Below are positions 45,628 to 56,874 of a stretch of DNA of 64,000 nt, in pieces. Position 1 is the stretch's first letter. Each line of letters begins with the position of its first letter. Both the position numbers and the translations under genes were made by a program. The notes beneath the pieces were generated by a model. It was not told where the DNA came from. It saw only the letters and a list, made by a program, of their open reading frames with translations, and made no database searches. The DNA comes from Daldinia sp. FL1419 (lineage: Eukaryota; Ascomycota; Sordariomycetes; Xylariales; Hypoxylaceae): contig MU623358.1 of the NCBI GenBank assembly GCA_025201765.1, forward strand, positions 124,001-188,000, given 5' to 3'.

Positions 45628-46886
45628 GGAAGAAAGTGTTTACGAAGACGGGGTATGAAGGGGGCCAGGGATTCGATCAGGTACGCGTATCTTAATCTAC
45701 TACTTATATGACGTGACGAATTATGAGCGATGATGGCGCATACACACAAGAACTATGAACTTGACTGGGACGGGATGGGACCATGTAATATAGCCCTGAA
45801 CCTGTCCACACCTATACGAACTGAATATTTGGTAATGGACATGATCGCAACTATGCATCCACGGGTTCTAAATTATCCTAGCTTACGAAGTCGAATTTAG
45901 CACATGGTAACTATCCAATCTCGTTTCAATTAACGATGTCGATGATGCGCGATGTGTTGCTTGGAGTGGTGATGCCGTGACGTGCTAGAGGATATACGAC
46001 ATTATGATTGGCTTGTTTTGAGGAGATTTGGAGCATGGTCTGATGTTTGATTTATAATTGACGTTTTGAGATGCTGCTTAATATATTAGGTACGATACGA
46101 AGCGCAATAAATTATTGGTTGTCGGTGTATTTTGATTCTTGAATCGTTAATTCTTAACCTCTGGGAATGACGTCGAATAAGTGGCCAACGGAGACAACTT
46201 CTGGGGCATGGTATGCCCATAGTTACAGTAAACAAAACCGCGAAAAAGAAGACCAAAAAATAAAATAAAATAACTAGAAATAAAAAGTCTTAAGGTTACA
46301 GGATATAAATTGAATTCCGACGAAATTAGGTCGGCGTAAAGCTATAGTATAGGAATTGACTGAGACATATAAATAGATACCTACCTAACCTATGTTGGTA
46401 CCTAGGTATACTAAGTATGTATACTCGGTACTTTTTGACGCTATTTTACCTGCTCGGCGCTTTTTGCTTTTAGCGTGCAGCGAATGTGTTACGGTTGTAC
46501 ATAGTTTAACGGTAATAATTACCGATCTAATCTTTACCATGGACCTTGGGTATCTAGGTACCTCTTATTAATATCTAACCAAAAAAAAAGCCGGAATGTT
46601 TGTTGTGTTGAATGCATCTTATAATATTGGCATTTTGATTTAATGTCGGCTTATAGAGAGTTGAATAGGAGCAAACGCGTAACAAGTCTTCTAACTAGGT
46701 CAAATACCTACCTAGGTACATGTATGATGTAGGTAAAGTTGCCCCTTTCTGCCTAACTACCTCCTATTCACATCCAGACTTCTCATTGGACGCCTAAGCA
46801 ACTCCCGTCCAAGAACGGCCCTAGCTCGATAGCTGCCTAACTAACCGGAGTACTAAAATATCTGCTAAAGGTAGGGATGCGAATTT
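45592..46886. other. Intergenic with poly-T tract
   Basis: A run of 29 T lies at 45599-45627 just upstream of the reductase start. ACCTACCTAGGTACC patches occur near 46378-46410, 46548-46565 and 46705-46735. No gene is supported. Confidence 0.5.
45599..45627. repeat. Poly-T tract of 29 bases
   Basis: Uninterrupted homopolymer immediately upstream (minus strand) of the reductase start codon. Confidence 0.95.
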
Positions 46887-46930
46887 CATTATGCGCTTAG
46901 CGTATAATAACGTATAATAACTTATAATAA

Positions 46931-46952
46931 CGCATAATAGATCTATTATGCG
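46931..46952. repeat. 22-bp perfect palindrome (left copy)
   Basis: Self-complementary sequence centred on AGATCT, repeated exactly at 47265-47286. Confidence 0.9.
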
Positions 46953-47264
46953 CATAACGGATCTGTACCCCCCGATTATCCGGTGCACTAGTACTAAGAG
47001 GGGTAGGCTTCGATATTCAAGTAGGTATTGAAATATTGTGGTAGGATTTTTACTATTATGAAAAGTTGCTTCAATTGATAGCTTTAAATTAAACTATTAG
47101 ATTTTCTTTAATAAGCATTTGAAGTTGATTTAATATTTTTTCAATTTTATTATACCTTATTTTTATTATGTGTTTTTAATAGTAAAATTTCTAAGGGGAT
47201 ATTACCTAATAATCGCATTATACATGTTGCATTATGTACATAATAGGCGCAGTATACATAATAA

Positions 47265-47286
47265 CGCATAATAGATCTATTATGCG
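47265..47286. repeat. 22-bp perfect palindrome (right copy)
   Basis: Second exact copy of the palindrome at 46931-46952, here lying at the terminus of the MITE-like element. Confidence 0.9.
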
Positions 47287-47343
47287 CATAATGGGCATGC
47301 CTAGTTAAAGGAAATACGTTATGCGACGAAGGACCGTGCCGTA

Positions 47344-47440
47344 TTATCTCAGTGGGGTTCAGACTAGGAGGACGGTTTTTGTATCTTTTGTTATCTCAGT
47401 GGGGCTCAGACTAGGAGGACGGTTTTGCTTTGTATCTTTT
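47344..47440. repeat. Tandem duplication of the element's left end (unit 47 bp)
   Basis: The unit TTATCTCAGTGGGG(T/C)TCAGACTAGGAGGACGG... is present twice in a row, starting at 47344 and 47391. Only the second leads into a full element. Confidence 0.85.
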
Positions 47441-48561
47441 GTGCCACAGCAATTTTTAGCCAATCAGATCCCTGGCATACCCCTCCCACACAAAACCGTC
47501 TCCTAGTCTGAGGTAGGAGTGTGCTCGTTTGTATGTTGTAAATTACATCAAAAACATCAAAAGCATCAAAATATATTAATATGCTTATCAATAAGTTGAT
47601 TTGCTGCTTCTTTAACTTGTAAGGTACAATTAATGCTTTTGAACTACTTACTAACGTATTCCAGGAGCCCTGAACCCTAATCTCGAACCGCTCGCATTTA
47701 TCCTCAACTGCTCGCGTTTATCCTCAGCCCAGTTATCCTCCAACACGAACCACGCGTTTAAATAACGCGTTTGAATTCTAGGTGAATTCAGTCTAAGCGC
47801 GGCATCGATTTTAGGTTTAGGAGGTATACCTTAAGCTTGCGGTTACGCATTACAGCTTGTTTATCAACTTGAATAGCATCAAGAACCAAGCAAAGAACCA
47901 AGCTCTTGAATAGCAATACGAACGTGCTCGAGGCTAACGAACGTGCTCGAGGCTAGAAAGGGTTGCTTTTAAGCTATCAACGAAGTTTGGGATTGATTGA
48001 AGCATTGTTGGTTATATTATTGATGAGTGTCATATGAAGGTTAATATGCGCGATTTTTATCCCCCGAATCCAATAATACGCCAACACCACAACAGAAAAA
48101 TCAGGAAAAATGCTAACGGGCTTTAGAACACCTATCACTAGCCCTCACAGCTTGTACGAAATGAATAGAGCCTTTCGCTGCTTCGTTATCGCTTAGTAGG
48201 GGTGGGAATTAGATGGTGTTTTAAATGACAGCCTAAATTTCCTAATCATGTATAATATTCTTATTCTTTTATTATATTATATAAAAATTAGATACAGGGC
48301 TTTATATTAATTATTACTACCTCCGAACGTTTTCAGATTAAGAATATCTATTTTTGTTGTTTAATATTGATTATTTTCGTAAATAATAAGGATTATTTTG
48401 TATGGTGGTTTTAAATAACAAGCTCAAAATATCGGCTTCGTACCTTAGACTAGAATTTTTGCAACAGCGTGCACAGCCCCACAGATACATCTGCACGGAC
48501 CAGATTGAGTGGTGGCTGTGGTGGCTGGTCAAAAATCTCTAGTCTAAGCTCGCTAAGATAA
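47391..48561. mobile_element. TIR element copy A (direct, least decayed)
   Basis: About 1171 bp. The left end TTATCTCAGTGGGGCTCAGA and the reverse complement of the right end, TTATCTTAGCGAGCTTAGAC, form imperfect terminal inverted repeats of about 25 bp. There is no open frame of transposase size, so it looks non-autonomous. GC-bearing sequence survives (GCGGCATCG, GCTTGCGGTTACGC), which copies B and C have mostly lost to C-to-T change. Superfamily undetermined. Confidence 0.7.
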
Positions 48562-49679
48562 ATCTTTTGTGCCATAGTACTTTTAGCCAATCAAATCTTT
48601 GATATACCTTTCCCACCAAAAACCATCTCCTAATCTGAGGTAGGAATGTATTCGTTTATATGTAGTAAATTATATTAAAAATATTAAAAATATTAAAAGT
48701 ATTAAATGTATTAAATATATTAATATATTTATTAATAAGTTAATTTGTTATTTTTTTAATTTATATATAAGGTATAATTAATATTTTTGAATTATTTGTT
48801 AATATATTTTAAAAGCCTTAAATTGTTTATGTTTATTTTTAATCTAATTATTTTTTAATGTGAATTAACGCGAATTATATGTTTAAATTTAGTTTAAATA
48901 CAATATTAATTTTAGGTTTAGGAGGTAGAAAAGGTAATATCTTAAGTTTGTGGTTATATGTATTATAATATATTTATTTATTAATATATTTATTAATTTA
49001 AATAATATTAAGAACTAAATTTTTAAATAGTAATATAAATGTGTTTAAGGTTAGTGAATATGTTTAAGGTTAAAAAGGGTTGTTTTTAAATTATTAATGA
49101 AGTTTGGGATTAATTGAAATATTATTAGTTATATTATTATTAAGTATTATATAAATTTAAAAGGTAAGATATATAATTTTTACCTTTTAAATTTAATAAT
49201 ACCTTAATATTATAATAGAAAAATTAAGAAAAATGTTAATAAATTTTAAAATATTTATTATTAGCCTTTATAGTTTGTACGAAATAAATAAAGTTTTTTA
49301 TTATTTTATTATTATTTAATAAAGGTAGTAATTAAATGATATTAAATGATAATTTAAATTTTTTAATTATATATAATATTTTTATTTTTTTATAATATTA
49401 TATAAAAATTAAATATAAGGTTTTATATTAATTATTATTATTTTTAAATATTTATAAATTAAAAATATTTATTTTTATTATTTAATATTAATTATTTTTA
49501 TAAATAATAAAAATTATTTTATATGGTAATTTTATATAATAAATTTAAAATATTAATTTTATATTTTAAATTAGAATTTTTAGAATAGTAGCACAGCCTT
49601 ATAGATATATTTGTACGGACTTTACTGGGGTAGTTGTGGTGGCTGGTCAAAAATATCTAGTCTAAGCTCGCTAAGATAA
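48562..49679. mobile_element. TIR element copy B (direct, heavily AT-decayed)
   Basis: It abuts copy A in the same orientation and lacks the first roughly 45 bp of the left end. It aligns along its length with copy A (start ATCTTTTGTGCCATAG; end TCTAGTCTAAGCTCGCTAAG). Most C/G sites that differ are now T/A: TTAAGCTTGCGGTTACGC in copy A corresponds to TTAAGTTTGTGGTTATAT here. This is the pattern of repeat-induced point mutation. Confidence 0.7.
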
Positions 49680-49713
49680 GTGCCGTACGCTAAATGGGAA
49701 ATGATAACTTTTC

Positions 49714-50847
49714 TTATCTTAGCGAGTTTAGACTAGAGATTTTTGATTAGCCACCATAGCCACCCCAGTATGGTCCGTACAGATATATTTATGGGGTTAT
49801 ACTACTATTCCAAAAATTTTAATTTAAAATAAAAAACTAATATTTTAAGTTTGTTATGTAAAATTATTATATAAAATAATTTTTATTATTTACAAAAATA
49901 ATTAATATTAAATAATAAAAATAAATATTTTTAATTTATAAACGTTCAAAAATAATAATAATTAATATAAAACCTTGTATTTAATTTTTATATAATATAA
50001 TAAAAAAATAAAAATATTATATATAATTAGGAAATTTAAATTATTATTTAATAACATTTAATTATTACCCTTATTAAATAATAATAAAATAACAAAAAAC
50101 TTTATTTATTTTATATAAATTATAAAGGCTAATAATAAATATTCTAAAATCCATTAACATTTTTCTTAATTTTTTTGTTGTGATGTTGAGGTAATATTAA
50201 ATTTAAAAAGTAAAAATACATATATTTACTTTTATATAACATTTAATAATAATATAACTAATAATGTTTTAATTAATCCCAAATTTTGTTAATAACTTAA
50301 AAATAACCCTTTTTTAGCTTTAAACACGTTTATTAGCCTTAAACACGTTTGTATTATTATTTAAGAACTTAGTTCTTTATCTGATTTTTTACTTAATTCT
50401 TAATATTATTCCAATTAATAAACAAACTATAATACATAACCACAAACTTAAAATATACTTCTTAAACCTAAAATTAATGCTACGCTTAAACTAAATTCAC
50501 CTAAAATTCAAACGTGTGGTTTGTGTTAAAAAATAAATGCAAACAGTTCGGTCAAAGATTAGGGTTTAACAAAACTCCTAAAATACGTTAGTAAGCAATT
50601 CAAAAACATTAATTATACCTTATAAATTAAAAAAACAACAAATCAACTTCATATTAAAAATTTAAATATTAATAAATATATTAATATATTTTAATATAAT
50701 TTATTACATATAAACAAACACACTCCTACCTCAGACTAGGAAACGGTTTTTAATGGGTGTGGTATATCAAGGATTTAATTAACTAAAAAATACTGTAGCA
50801 CAAAAGATACAAAAACCGTCCTCCTAGTCTAAGCCCCATTGAGATAA
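49714..50847. mobile_element. TIR element copy C (inverted, heavily AT-decayed)
   Basis: It begins TTATCTTAGCGAGTTTAGAC and ends in the reverse complement of TTATCTCAATGGGGCTTAGA, so it lies head-to-head with copy B across a 34-bp spacer (49680-49713). It is full-length, about 1134 bp, very AT-rich and without coding frames. Copies B and C together form a large imperfect inverted repeat. Confidence 0.7.
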
Positions 50848-51110
50848 AACTTTTCCTCTTTCCTTTTCTTTTTTTTTACCTGATTCAATTATTTTTTCCT
50901 TTTTCTTTTCTTACTTTTGCCTTCTTTTCTACCCAAGTGCAAATCTTTCCTTTCGTGGCTCCCCTCGAATAAAAAGGGCTGCCCGTCCATTCGTTGTCAA
51001 TCCGACTATATTGCACACCATCTCCAAGTTCTAAATCCTCACTCCTTGGCAATTACTCTTACCATAAATACCCCTATAAATACCCCTGGCTAAGTTCCAT
51101 CTTAAACGTC

Positions 51111-51797
51111 ATGTATGCCAACGGTTTGAAAACACCTTCGGTCCTCTTGGCCGCATTCCTTGCGGGACAGGCCGTCGCCAGGACCGACTTAAGTGGCTGC
51201 GTATCGTCCGCAACTGTCAAGTATGGCGGTGCTAGCTTAATCTGGTACGTCCCGGATACCGGCGAGATTTGCGAGTTCCTCGACTGTGGGGGTGGGCGTG
51301 CGCCGCCCAAGACGACTGTCCCTGGATGCGGTGGCTACGAAGGAACTGCCACCTACTCTCCCAGCTTCTTGCCTGGTTTCGGTCCTGATGCAACTCCTGC
51401 TTCGACCGTGAACTCCGCCCCGGCTTCCACCTCAGCCTCCGCCTCAGCCTCAGCCTCCACCTCAGTCCCTGCCGAGTCTTCGGGCGAATCTTCCGGCTCG
51501 GCAGCCATCTCGGAAACCACCTCGGCAGGAAGCTCGGCGTCCACTATTGGTACGGTCACTGGTGTAACTTCCGTCGCTACTATCACTTCAGCGCCAACTG
51601 TGACACCGGAAACCAGCACAGGTGTTGCCTCAAACGGTGGGTCTTCTGCTTCAACTGAAGGAAGTTCCCAGGGTTCCGAGTCCGCTAGCACTCCCGGCGC
51701 AAGCAACGTATCCGAGGCAGCAGCTGTACCGACTGCGGCCGTAAAGGGCGTCATGGGCATGGCAGCTGGCCTGGTTGCGGGTATGGCAGTGCTATGA
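51111..51797 (+). CDS. Small secreted Ser/Thr-rich GPI-anchored-type protein
   Basis: 228 aa, intronless. I chose the ATG at 51111 because the signal peptide (LKTPSVLLAAFLAGQAVA) begins there; the frame upstream to 50994 has no signal. Residues 23-80 form a compact Cys-containing domain (SGCVSS, GEICEFLDCGGGRAPP, VPGCGGYEGT) with four cysteines, known from uncharacterised fungal secreted proteins. A Ser/Ala/Thr-rich stalk with imperfect SASASAS repeats follows. It ends in a hydrophobic tail (GVMGMAAGLVAGMAVL) with small residues upstream, a probable GPI signal. The cell-wall location is inferred and the function unknown. The gene starts only about 260 bp from the transposon block. Confidence 0.75.
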   Translation: MYANGLKTPSVLLAAFLAGQAVARTDLSGCVSSATVKYGGASLIWYVPDTGEICEFLDCGGGRAPPKTTVPGCGGYEGTATYSPSFLPGFGPDATPASTVNSAPASTSASASASASTSVPAESSGESSGSAAISETTSAGSSASTIGTVTGVTSVATITSAPTVTPETSTGVASNGGSSASTEGSSQGSESASTPGASNVSEAAAVPTAAVKGVMGMAAGLVAGMAVL

Positions 51798-52323
51798 GGA
51801 ATGGTTATGGTTGAAAATGGTAGTTACTGAACTATACGAGTTTGGATGGATGTTATAATTGGTTAAATGTTAATATATAGGTACTCGTTAACATATAATT
51901 ATCTTCTCAGATTATAGTATGAAAATTCCTAAGAAGTATGCGCTATGATACAATGTGAAAAAGAATCGGGACTGTTATCTCGAGTCTTTACATTTATTGT
52001 ACTCGCTGTTTTACACCAATCCTCGATGTTTTACGTATGAAATTTTAGAAATTCGCAGCGGCCAAAATGCTAACCAACTCTCACATAGGACGAAAGTTTC
52101 AGCGTAATATTTACGCCTTATTTAACTCCACAGATGCTGGTGCAAATACACTTGATGTAGGCGATGTACCTAGTCGAATGCAAGCGTATAACTTGGTCGA
52201 AGCGCAAGTTTAAAAGTATTCTGACATATATATAAGAATAGATTTTGAAGCATGAAAAAAAAAAGTGAGATCAGTATATGTGGAACGCCCTTAAAATCAG
52301 ATAGAAACTAATAGAAAATCTGT
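51798..52323. other. Intergenic between convergent genes
   Basis: AT-rich spacer between the GPI-type gene and the Dfg5-like gene; nothing else seen. Confidence 0.5.
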
Positions 52324-54012
52324 TCAGTCCAACGCCATAAAGACGACACCGGTAATAGTAGTACCGAGCAAAAATGCGGTTAATATACCCGCGCCGGCTT
52401 TATCCCCAGTTGTCACAGGGCCTGCTTCGACTAGAGTAGACTTGGGGTTTCCGGCATTTGGATTACCCTTACTCGTACCACCCGTGCTGTTAGTGACGGG
52501 TGGATTCGCTCCTTCGACGAGTAAGCTTGTAAGCGCGCCGAGGACGTTCATCTCTTGGCCTGCACCAGTCTGACCGTCGTAGACACCAGTAGTCCAGTGG
52601 AAGCCGCACTGACGGCCATTAGCGCCGCCTGTACATTGCTTGACGGCGGCCTCAGCAGATGTACGCAATAGTTTCATAATACGGTCGCGGGTGAAGGGCG
52701 CTGTCAACGTCGTCACGGCCAACCATCGATGCACGTATCCCTTGTAGCTAAGCATGTCCGAGGTACAGAAACCGCCTTCACAACTCGGCTCGTATAGCGT
52801 GCCGTTCACAAAGAAGACACGCTCCATTCCATCTAATAGCCCGCTGATTCGGTCCGCCCACACTTGGCTACCGTTGGTCTATAGGCTAGTTAGCTAATTG
52901 CGTCTTCATTCCACTTGCTTTTTGAGATGCCGTGGCGCTATGGATTCAGGAGACCACTTACGTATTCGTACATGTAACCCGCACCCGACAATAGGATAGC
53001 TGCGTTATACGAATATTGCTGACGGTTGAGATCCGTACAATTATACTGCACGTGGCCACCGTCGAACACGTTCCAATCCTTGTCAATGTATCCAATGTCG
53101 TGGATCCAGTCGTACGTCTTTATCGCCCAGTCTGCGTAGGTTTGGTTGTTGTAGTATCGGGCTAGACGTGATGCTATGTTGAAGAAGCAACCATTCGCAA
53201 TAGCTATTCGTGCGTGTTAGTTGGTTTCTTCCCCCTCGTCTTACTCCTCATTCGTCTATTGTAGCTTAACACGGGATTCTCACTATTCTTATAATCGTAA
53301 CCCTTGTTGGTGGGGGCAATCTGCCATCTCATACCACCTCCACAGATACCATCGTAATGGTCAGGTGCGGATTGCTCGTTGAAAACAGCCTGGGCGAGGG
53401 CAATCCACTGCGGTTTATCCTCAGGAGGATCTTGGAACTTATTTTCGGCTGCTAACATTGCCGACATGCCCCAAAAAGACTGATCATCGTTACCGAGCGA
53501 GAGCGACCAATTTCGGGGCGCATAGTCCTCGTCATCGCCGACCTGGAATTGCATTGCTTGAAACGTGACGTCGTTGTATGTGTCGTCGCCTGTGTAATGC
53601 CAGTAGTCTATCATCGCACCCCAAAGAGCGCCTCCCTGCCACCTAGTTCCCATGCACCGTTAGTAAATCACCCCTCGACGGGAAAGAGGGCGGCAAACCA
53701 GTAGTAGTCACCGTCCGGCGGCGGTCCTGGTAAGATGCCCGGTACGTGACCTGTTTCGTTGCCGTCATAATAGGTCATTAAATCGAAGGCGACTTGCTTG
53801 GCGGCATTCTTGATAGATTCTAAGAATAATTTAAGTATTGGGAATTCATCGTGGAGTCTTTCCAGGAGCATCTTGCACGGCCAAGAGACAAAAAGAAAAA
53901 AAGAAAAAAAAAAGAAATGCTTACCTCTTGAGTCTAAATCAACCTCGAGGGCTCCTAGCACGACGGCTGGAGCGAGGCATAGTATCTGAAGGCTGCGAGA
54001 AGCGGATAACAT
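52324..54012 (-). CDS. Dfg5/Dcw1-type GH76 mannan endo-1,6-alpha-mannosidase
   Basis: Five exons on the minus strand, 53925-54012, 53699-53819, 53284-53642, 52962-53203 and 52324-52878, give 454 aa with all phases closing. The signal peptide is ILCLAPAVVLGALEVDL. GH76 motifs include YYWWQGGALWGAMIDYWHYT and the catalytic Asp pair D122-D123 in GNDDQSFWG. Others are CGGGMRWQI and YNAAILLSGAGYMYEYT. The C-terminus has a Ser/Gly/Asn linker and a hydrophobic tail (AGILTAFLLGTTITGVVFM), a probable GPI signal. Dfg5/Dcw1 proteins transfer GPI-anchored proteins to the cell wall. Exon 1 is followed by an intron with a long poly-T tract. Confidence 0.9.
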
Positions 54013-55314
54013 GTTTGCGACTTGGAGTCGCGCGACGCTGTTGAATTAAGGAACAAGTCTAAGTCCCTAGGAAGCGCAATTGTCGACCGAAGAAATTCAG
54101 ATGCGTAGGATCGAGAATACAAATAACATTATACATGTAAGCACGTACTACAGTCGTATTGCATGTCGAACATCAAAGATTCGGATATATATCCCCGTGA
54201 ATGATAATCGTTTCTGGTCCTCGTCTGATTAGACCTGTGTGTTCGTATCGCCAAGAACTGTCTAATAGGAGTTGAAATCTACTAAGGTTAGATTATGAGG
54301 GTGATTGTTCAACTATGGTTTCCCAAACGGCGCAAATAACTGCGCCTCGGTGTTAAGAGTGAGAATAATAAAATAACGGCCTGCAACAGCCCTATTAGCG
54401 AAATGTGGTCTACATAAGGATTAGATACGTTGGGGGTCCCCCCGCCCGGTATAAACGTATGGATGTTTCGGGACTTGGCGGATCTGGCAGCCCATTACAG
54501 GTACTAGTGTACCTATCAACATCCAAATTCAGCGCGCGTTGATCTGCGATGGTATTGTATGTATGTACAGCGACTTACTAACCTTAGTGCATGTACAATA
54601 CATACCGCATGTACACACTACCTACGTACTACTGTATGTAGTACTATGTAGTACTATGTAGTACCATGTAAGGTAGGCATGTATGGCTGACGCTTCGAGC
54701 GTCCAATGATATGTCTAGAATATCTTATGGATCTCGTATAAGGTACGTTACGGGGGGTTGTGATCCAATTAAGTCGATGCGCTATCGTAGTAGTTGAGGC
54801 TGTGTAGTATCAGCCAGAAACATGCTTGTCGACAAGTCTGGACGATTATGTAAAATCAGCTGTAACCTGTGCTTTACTCGCAACACGAACGCAACATGAA
54901 TAAAAAAAAAAAAAATAACAAAATGCTTTGTTTCATCGGTACGGATGGGGATGGTCCTCAGGCTGTCTGTCAGGTTAGGATGGGGATGTTTAGATGGAGA
55001 CGTATTAGCACAGCCTCAAATTTTCATTTCCGTCTTGCTTAATTAGCCAAAATTACATATCAAGTCCGTCCCGGGTTATTTTACTAGGCGCCCGAGTAGC
55101 GTTGAACTGAGGTGTGCAAGAAAAGTAGTAATAAGATATTGCATGCGCCTTCTCGCTTTAATCCGTGGTATGCGGTTGTCCTTAAACCTGAAACAGCATG
55201 GCAGGGAATAATTGACAAAGGTAATAATCTATCATGGCGACCCGTGGTAGCCTCATGAACCAAGAATATGAGGTATATATATCCAACTCGAGACCGATAT
55301 CTCGAGAGCCGTCT
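54013..55314. other. Intergenic with GTAGTACTAT repeats
   Basis: No gene is supported. A short tandem of GTACTATGTA units lies around 54635-54665 and a 13-A run at 54903-54915. Confidence 0.5.
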
Positions 55315-56168
55315 CTAATATCCCCGGCCGTTTCCGATTCCGCTGTCTTTGGCATCCGGATCTTCTTCCGGTAGCTCCGAACCCAGCACTATGGGGTCGA
55401 TCCAGCTCCGACCGAGCCCTCCGCCTTTCTCTCTTGTAGACTCGTGTTGTTCGAGTCGGTAAGGATCTTCAGAATTATCCATAGGCAAAAAGTCAAAGAT
55501 ACGATAGTCGGCATTGAAATACCAGTAACCAGAGACAGCGAGCCGTAAAAAGGCCGAATGAGAGACGACGATGATTACCTTTTCTGGACGTTCATACAAC
55601 TTTTTCAGTGCAGCTTGAGCACGTGCTAAAAGAGCTGATTTCGTGAAGTGATAACGGCTCCCCGCCGGAGACGTCTTGTCCGGGAAGACTGGATCAACCT
55701 TGGAGAAGTCGATCGTGGGGAATTCTTGAACGAGTTTATCGATGGGACTCCCAGTATCGCATCCATGGTTCGAGTTCTCTGCGTGTATCGATGCATACAT
55801 CAGCTTGATTTAGGTACTTCGGATTGGATTTAAGCATACCTTGCCAATCAGCGTCAGCCTCTATTTTGACACCTTTCTCTATAAGCCAGTCGACGGATCG
55901 TAACGCCGTTTGCATCGTCCTTCGCAAGGGAGAGACGACAATGAGTTCGGCTTGCTGAGCCAATGGGTTTTCCGCGAGACTCTTCCGTAGGTCCACGCAT
56001 TGTTCGTGCCCCTCTTCCGTCAGGTCCGGGTCCGGTATGTTGAAGTTTTCTAGGTGAAGTCAGACTCAACACCTAGAAGCTCGTAAGTTGAAGTTGCATA
56101 TTGATGCACTAACTTTCTGCATTATGACGAGCCTGCGCGTGGCGTACTAGTATAAGTGTAGGAGGCAT
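55315..56168 (-). CDS. Histidine phosphatase (phosphoglycerate-mutase-like) family protein
   Basis: Three exons on the minus strand, 56114-56168, 55840-56049 and 55315-55778, give 242 aa. The first exon carries LVRHAQARHN, the phosphohistidine RHG-type motif (here RHA). Exon 2 has LIVVSPLRRTMQTA, the second arginine signature, and exon 3 has VIIVVSHSAFLRLAVSG with the second catalytic histidine. The size and layout match cytoplasmic fungal members such as the yeast Pmu1 group. It hydrolyses a phosphate ester; the substrate is unknown. Confidence 0.85.
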
Positions 56169-56874
56169 TTCGTGGCTCTATAATATAATAGTTACCTAGG
56201 TTAGAGTTGTTAAGTAGGTCAGGTACGAAGTACTCATGTAGGTAATAATTCCCTATTCGTACCTAACGGTTAACCTAGGTATTTACAACCAAACGCGAGC
56301 GAGCGTTACGATGGGAGGTTTATAAAGGTAAGGTTTTATTTTATTACCTACATTTGCTTGCTTACTGTAAATTTCCTATTAGACTTCCATGTTAGACTGA
56401 CTCACAAGTCGAAGCTGCCGTTACTAAAATATGGCCGATGTACATACCTCGCAAGATGGAGCGATAATACCTAATAAGAGTCCTATAATCCACAAGTCGG
56501 CACCTAGCGTATAGTGCGAGATACTGTATTTATACTTTAACAGGTCTGCAGGTATGCTTATTAGTGGGTCAACAGGCTAAGAAAAAAGCACTGAGGAGGA
56601 AAAGATACGTAATTGTGCACTGTCTAAACTTTTAGAAAGTCAATTGGGACTTCGGAAGTTTCGACCTTTTATAACTAATTTATCTAACCTAGCGTACTAA
56701 GTATACAAACCGTTATCGAACTTTGGAAGCTACATTGAACATTGAATGGGTTAATGGCCTGAGTACTTTCCATTAGGTACCTTATCTACCTTAGTACAAT
56801 ACTTAAAACACTTTCAAGAAGGTTCTCTTCTTCGCGACGCGCCCACGTTAAACACCCTACAACTTTTCTACGCG
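56169..56874. other. Intergenic between divergent genes
   Basis: Promoter region for the phosphatase (-) and CTNNBL1 (+), with ACCTAGGT motifs at 56195-56285. No gene. Confidence 0.5.

Larger units (their letters stand above)
46887..47293. mobile_element. 407-bp MITE-like element with 10-bp TIRs
   Basis: The ends are perfect inverted repeats, CATTATGCGC at 46887-46896 and GCGCATAATG at 47284-47293. Two identical 34-bp subterminal repeats (46924-46957 and 47258-47291) each contain a 22-bp palindrome, CGCATAATAG then ATCTATTATGCG. The interior is AT-rich and non-coding. Size, TIRs and lack of coding fit a miniature inverted-repeat element. No clear target-site duplication is seen. Confidence 0.6.

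Noticed and set aside
47321..47591. Short frames inside the TIR element
   Set aside because: They overlap the tandem-duplicated left end in both strands and show no transposase features.
50994..51110. Longer N-terminus of the GPI-type protein
   Set aside because: The signal peptide begins at the ATG at 51111; the extension would bury it.
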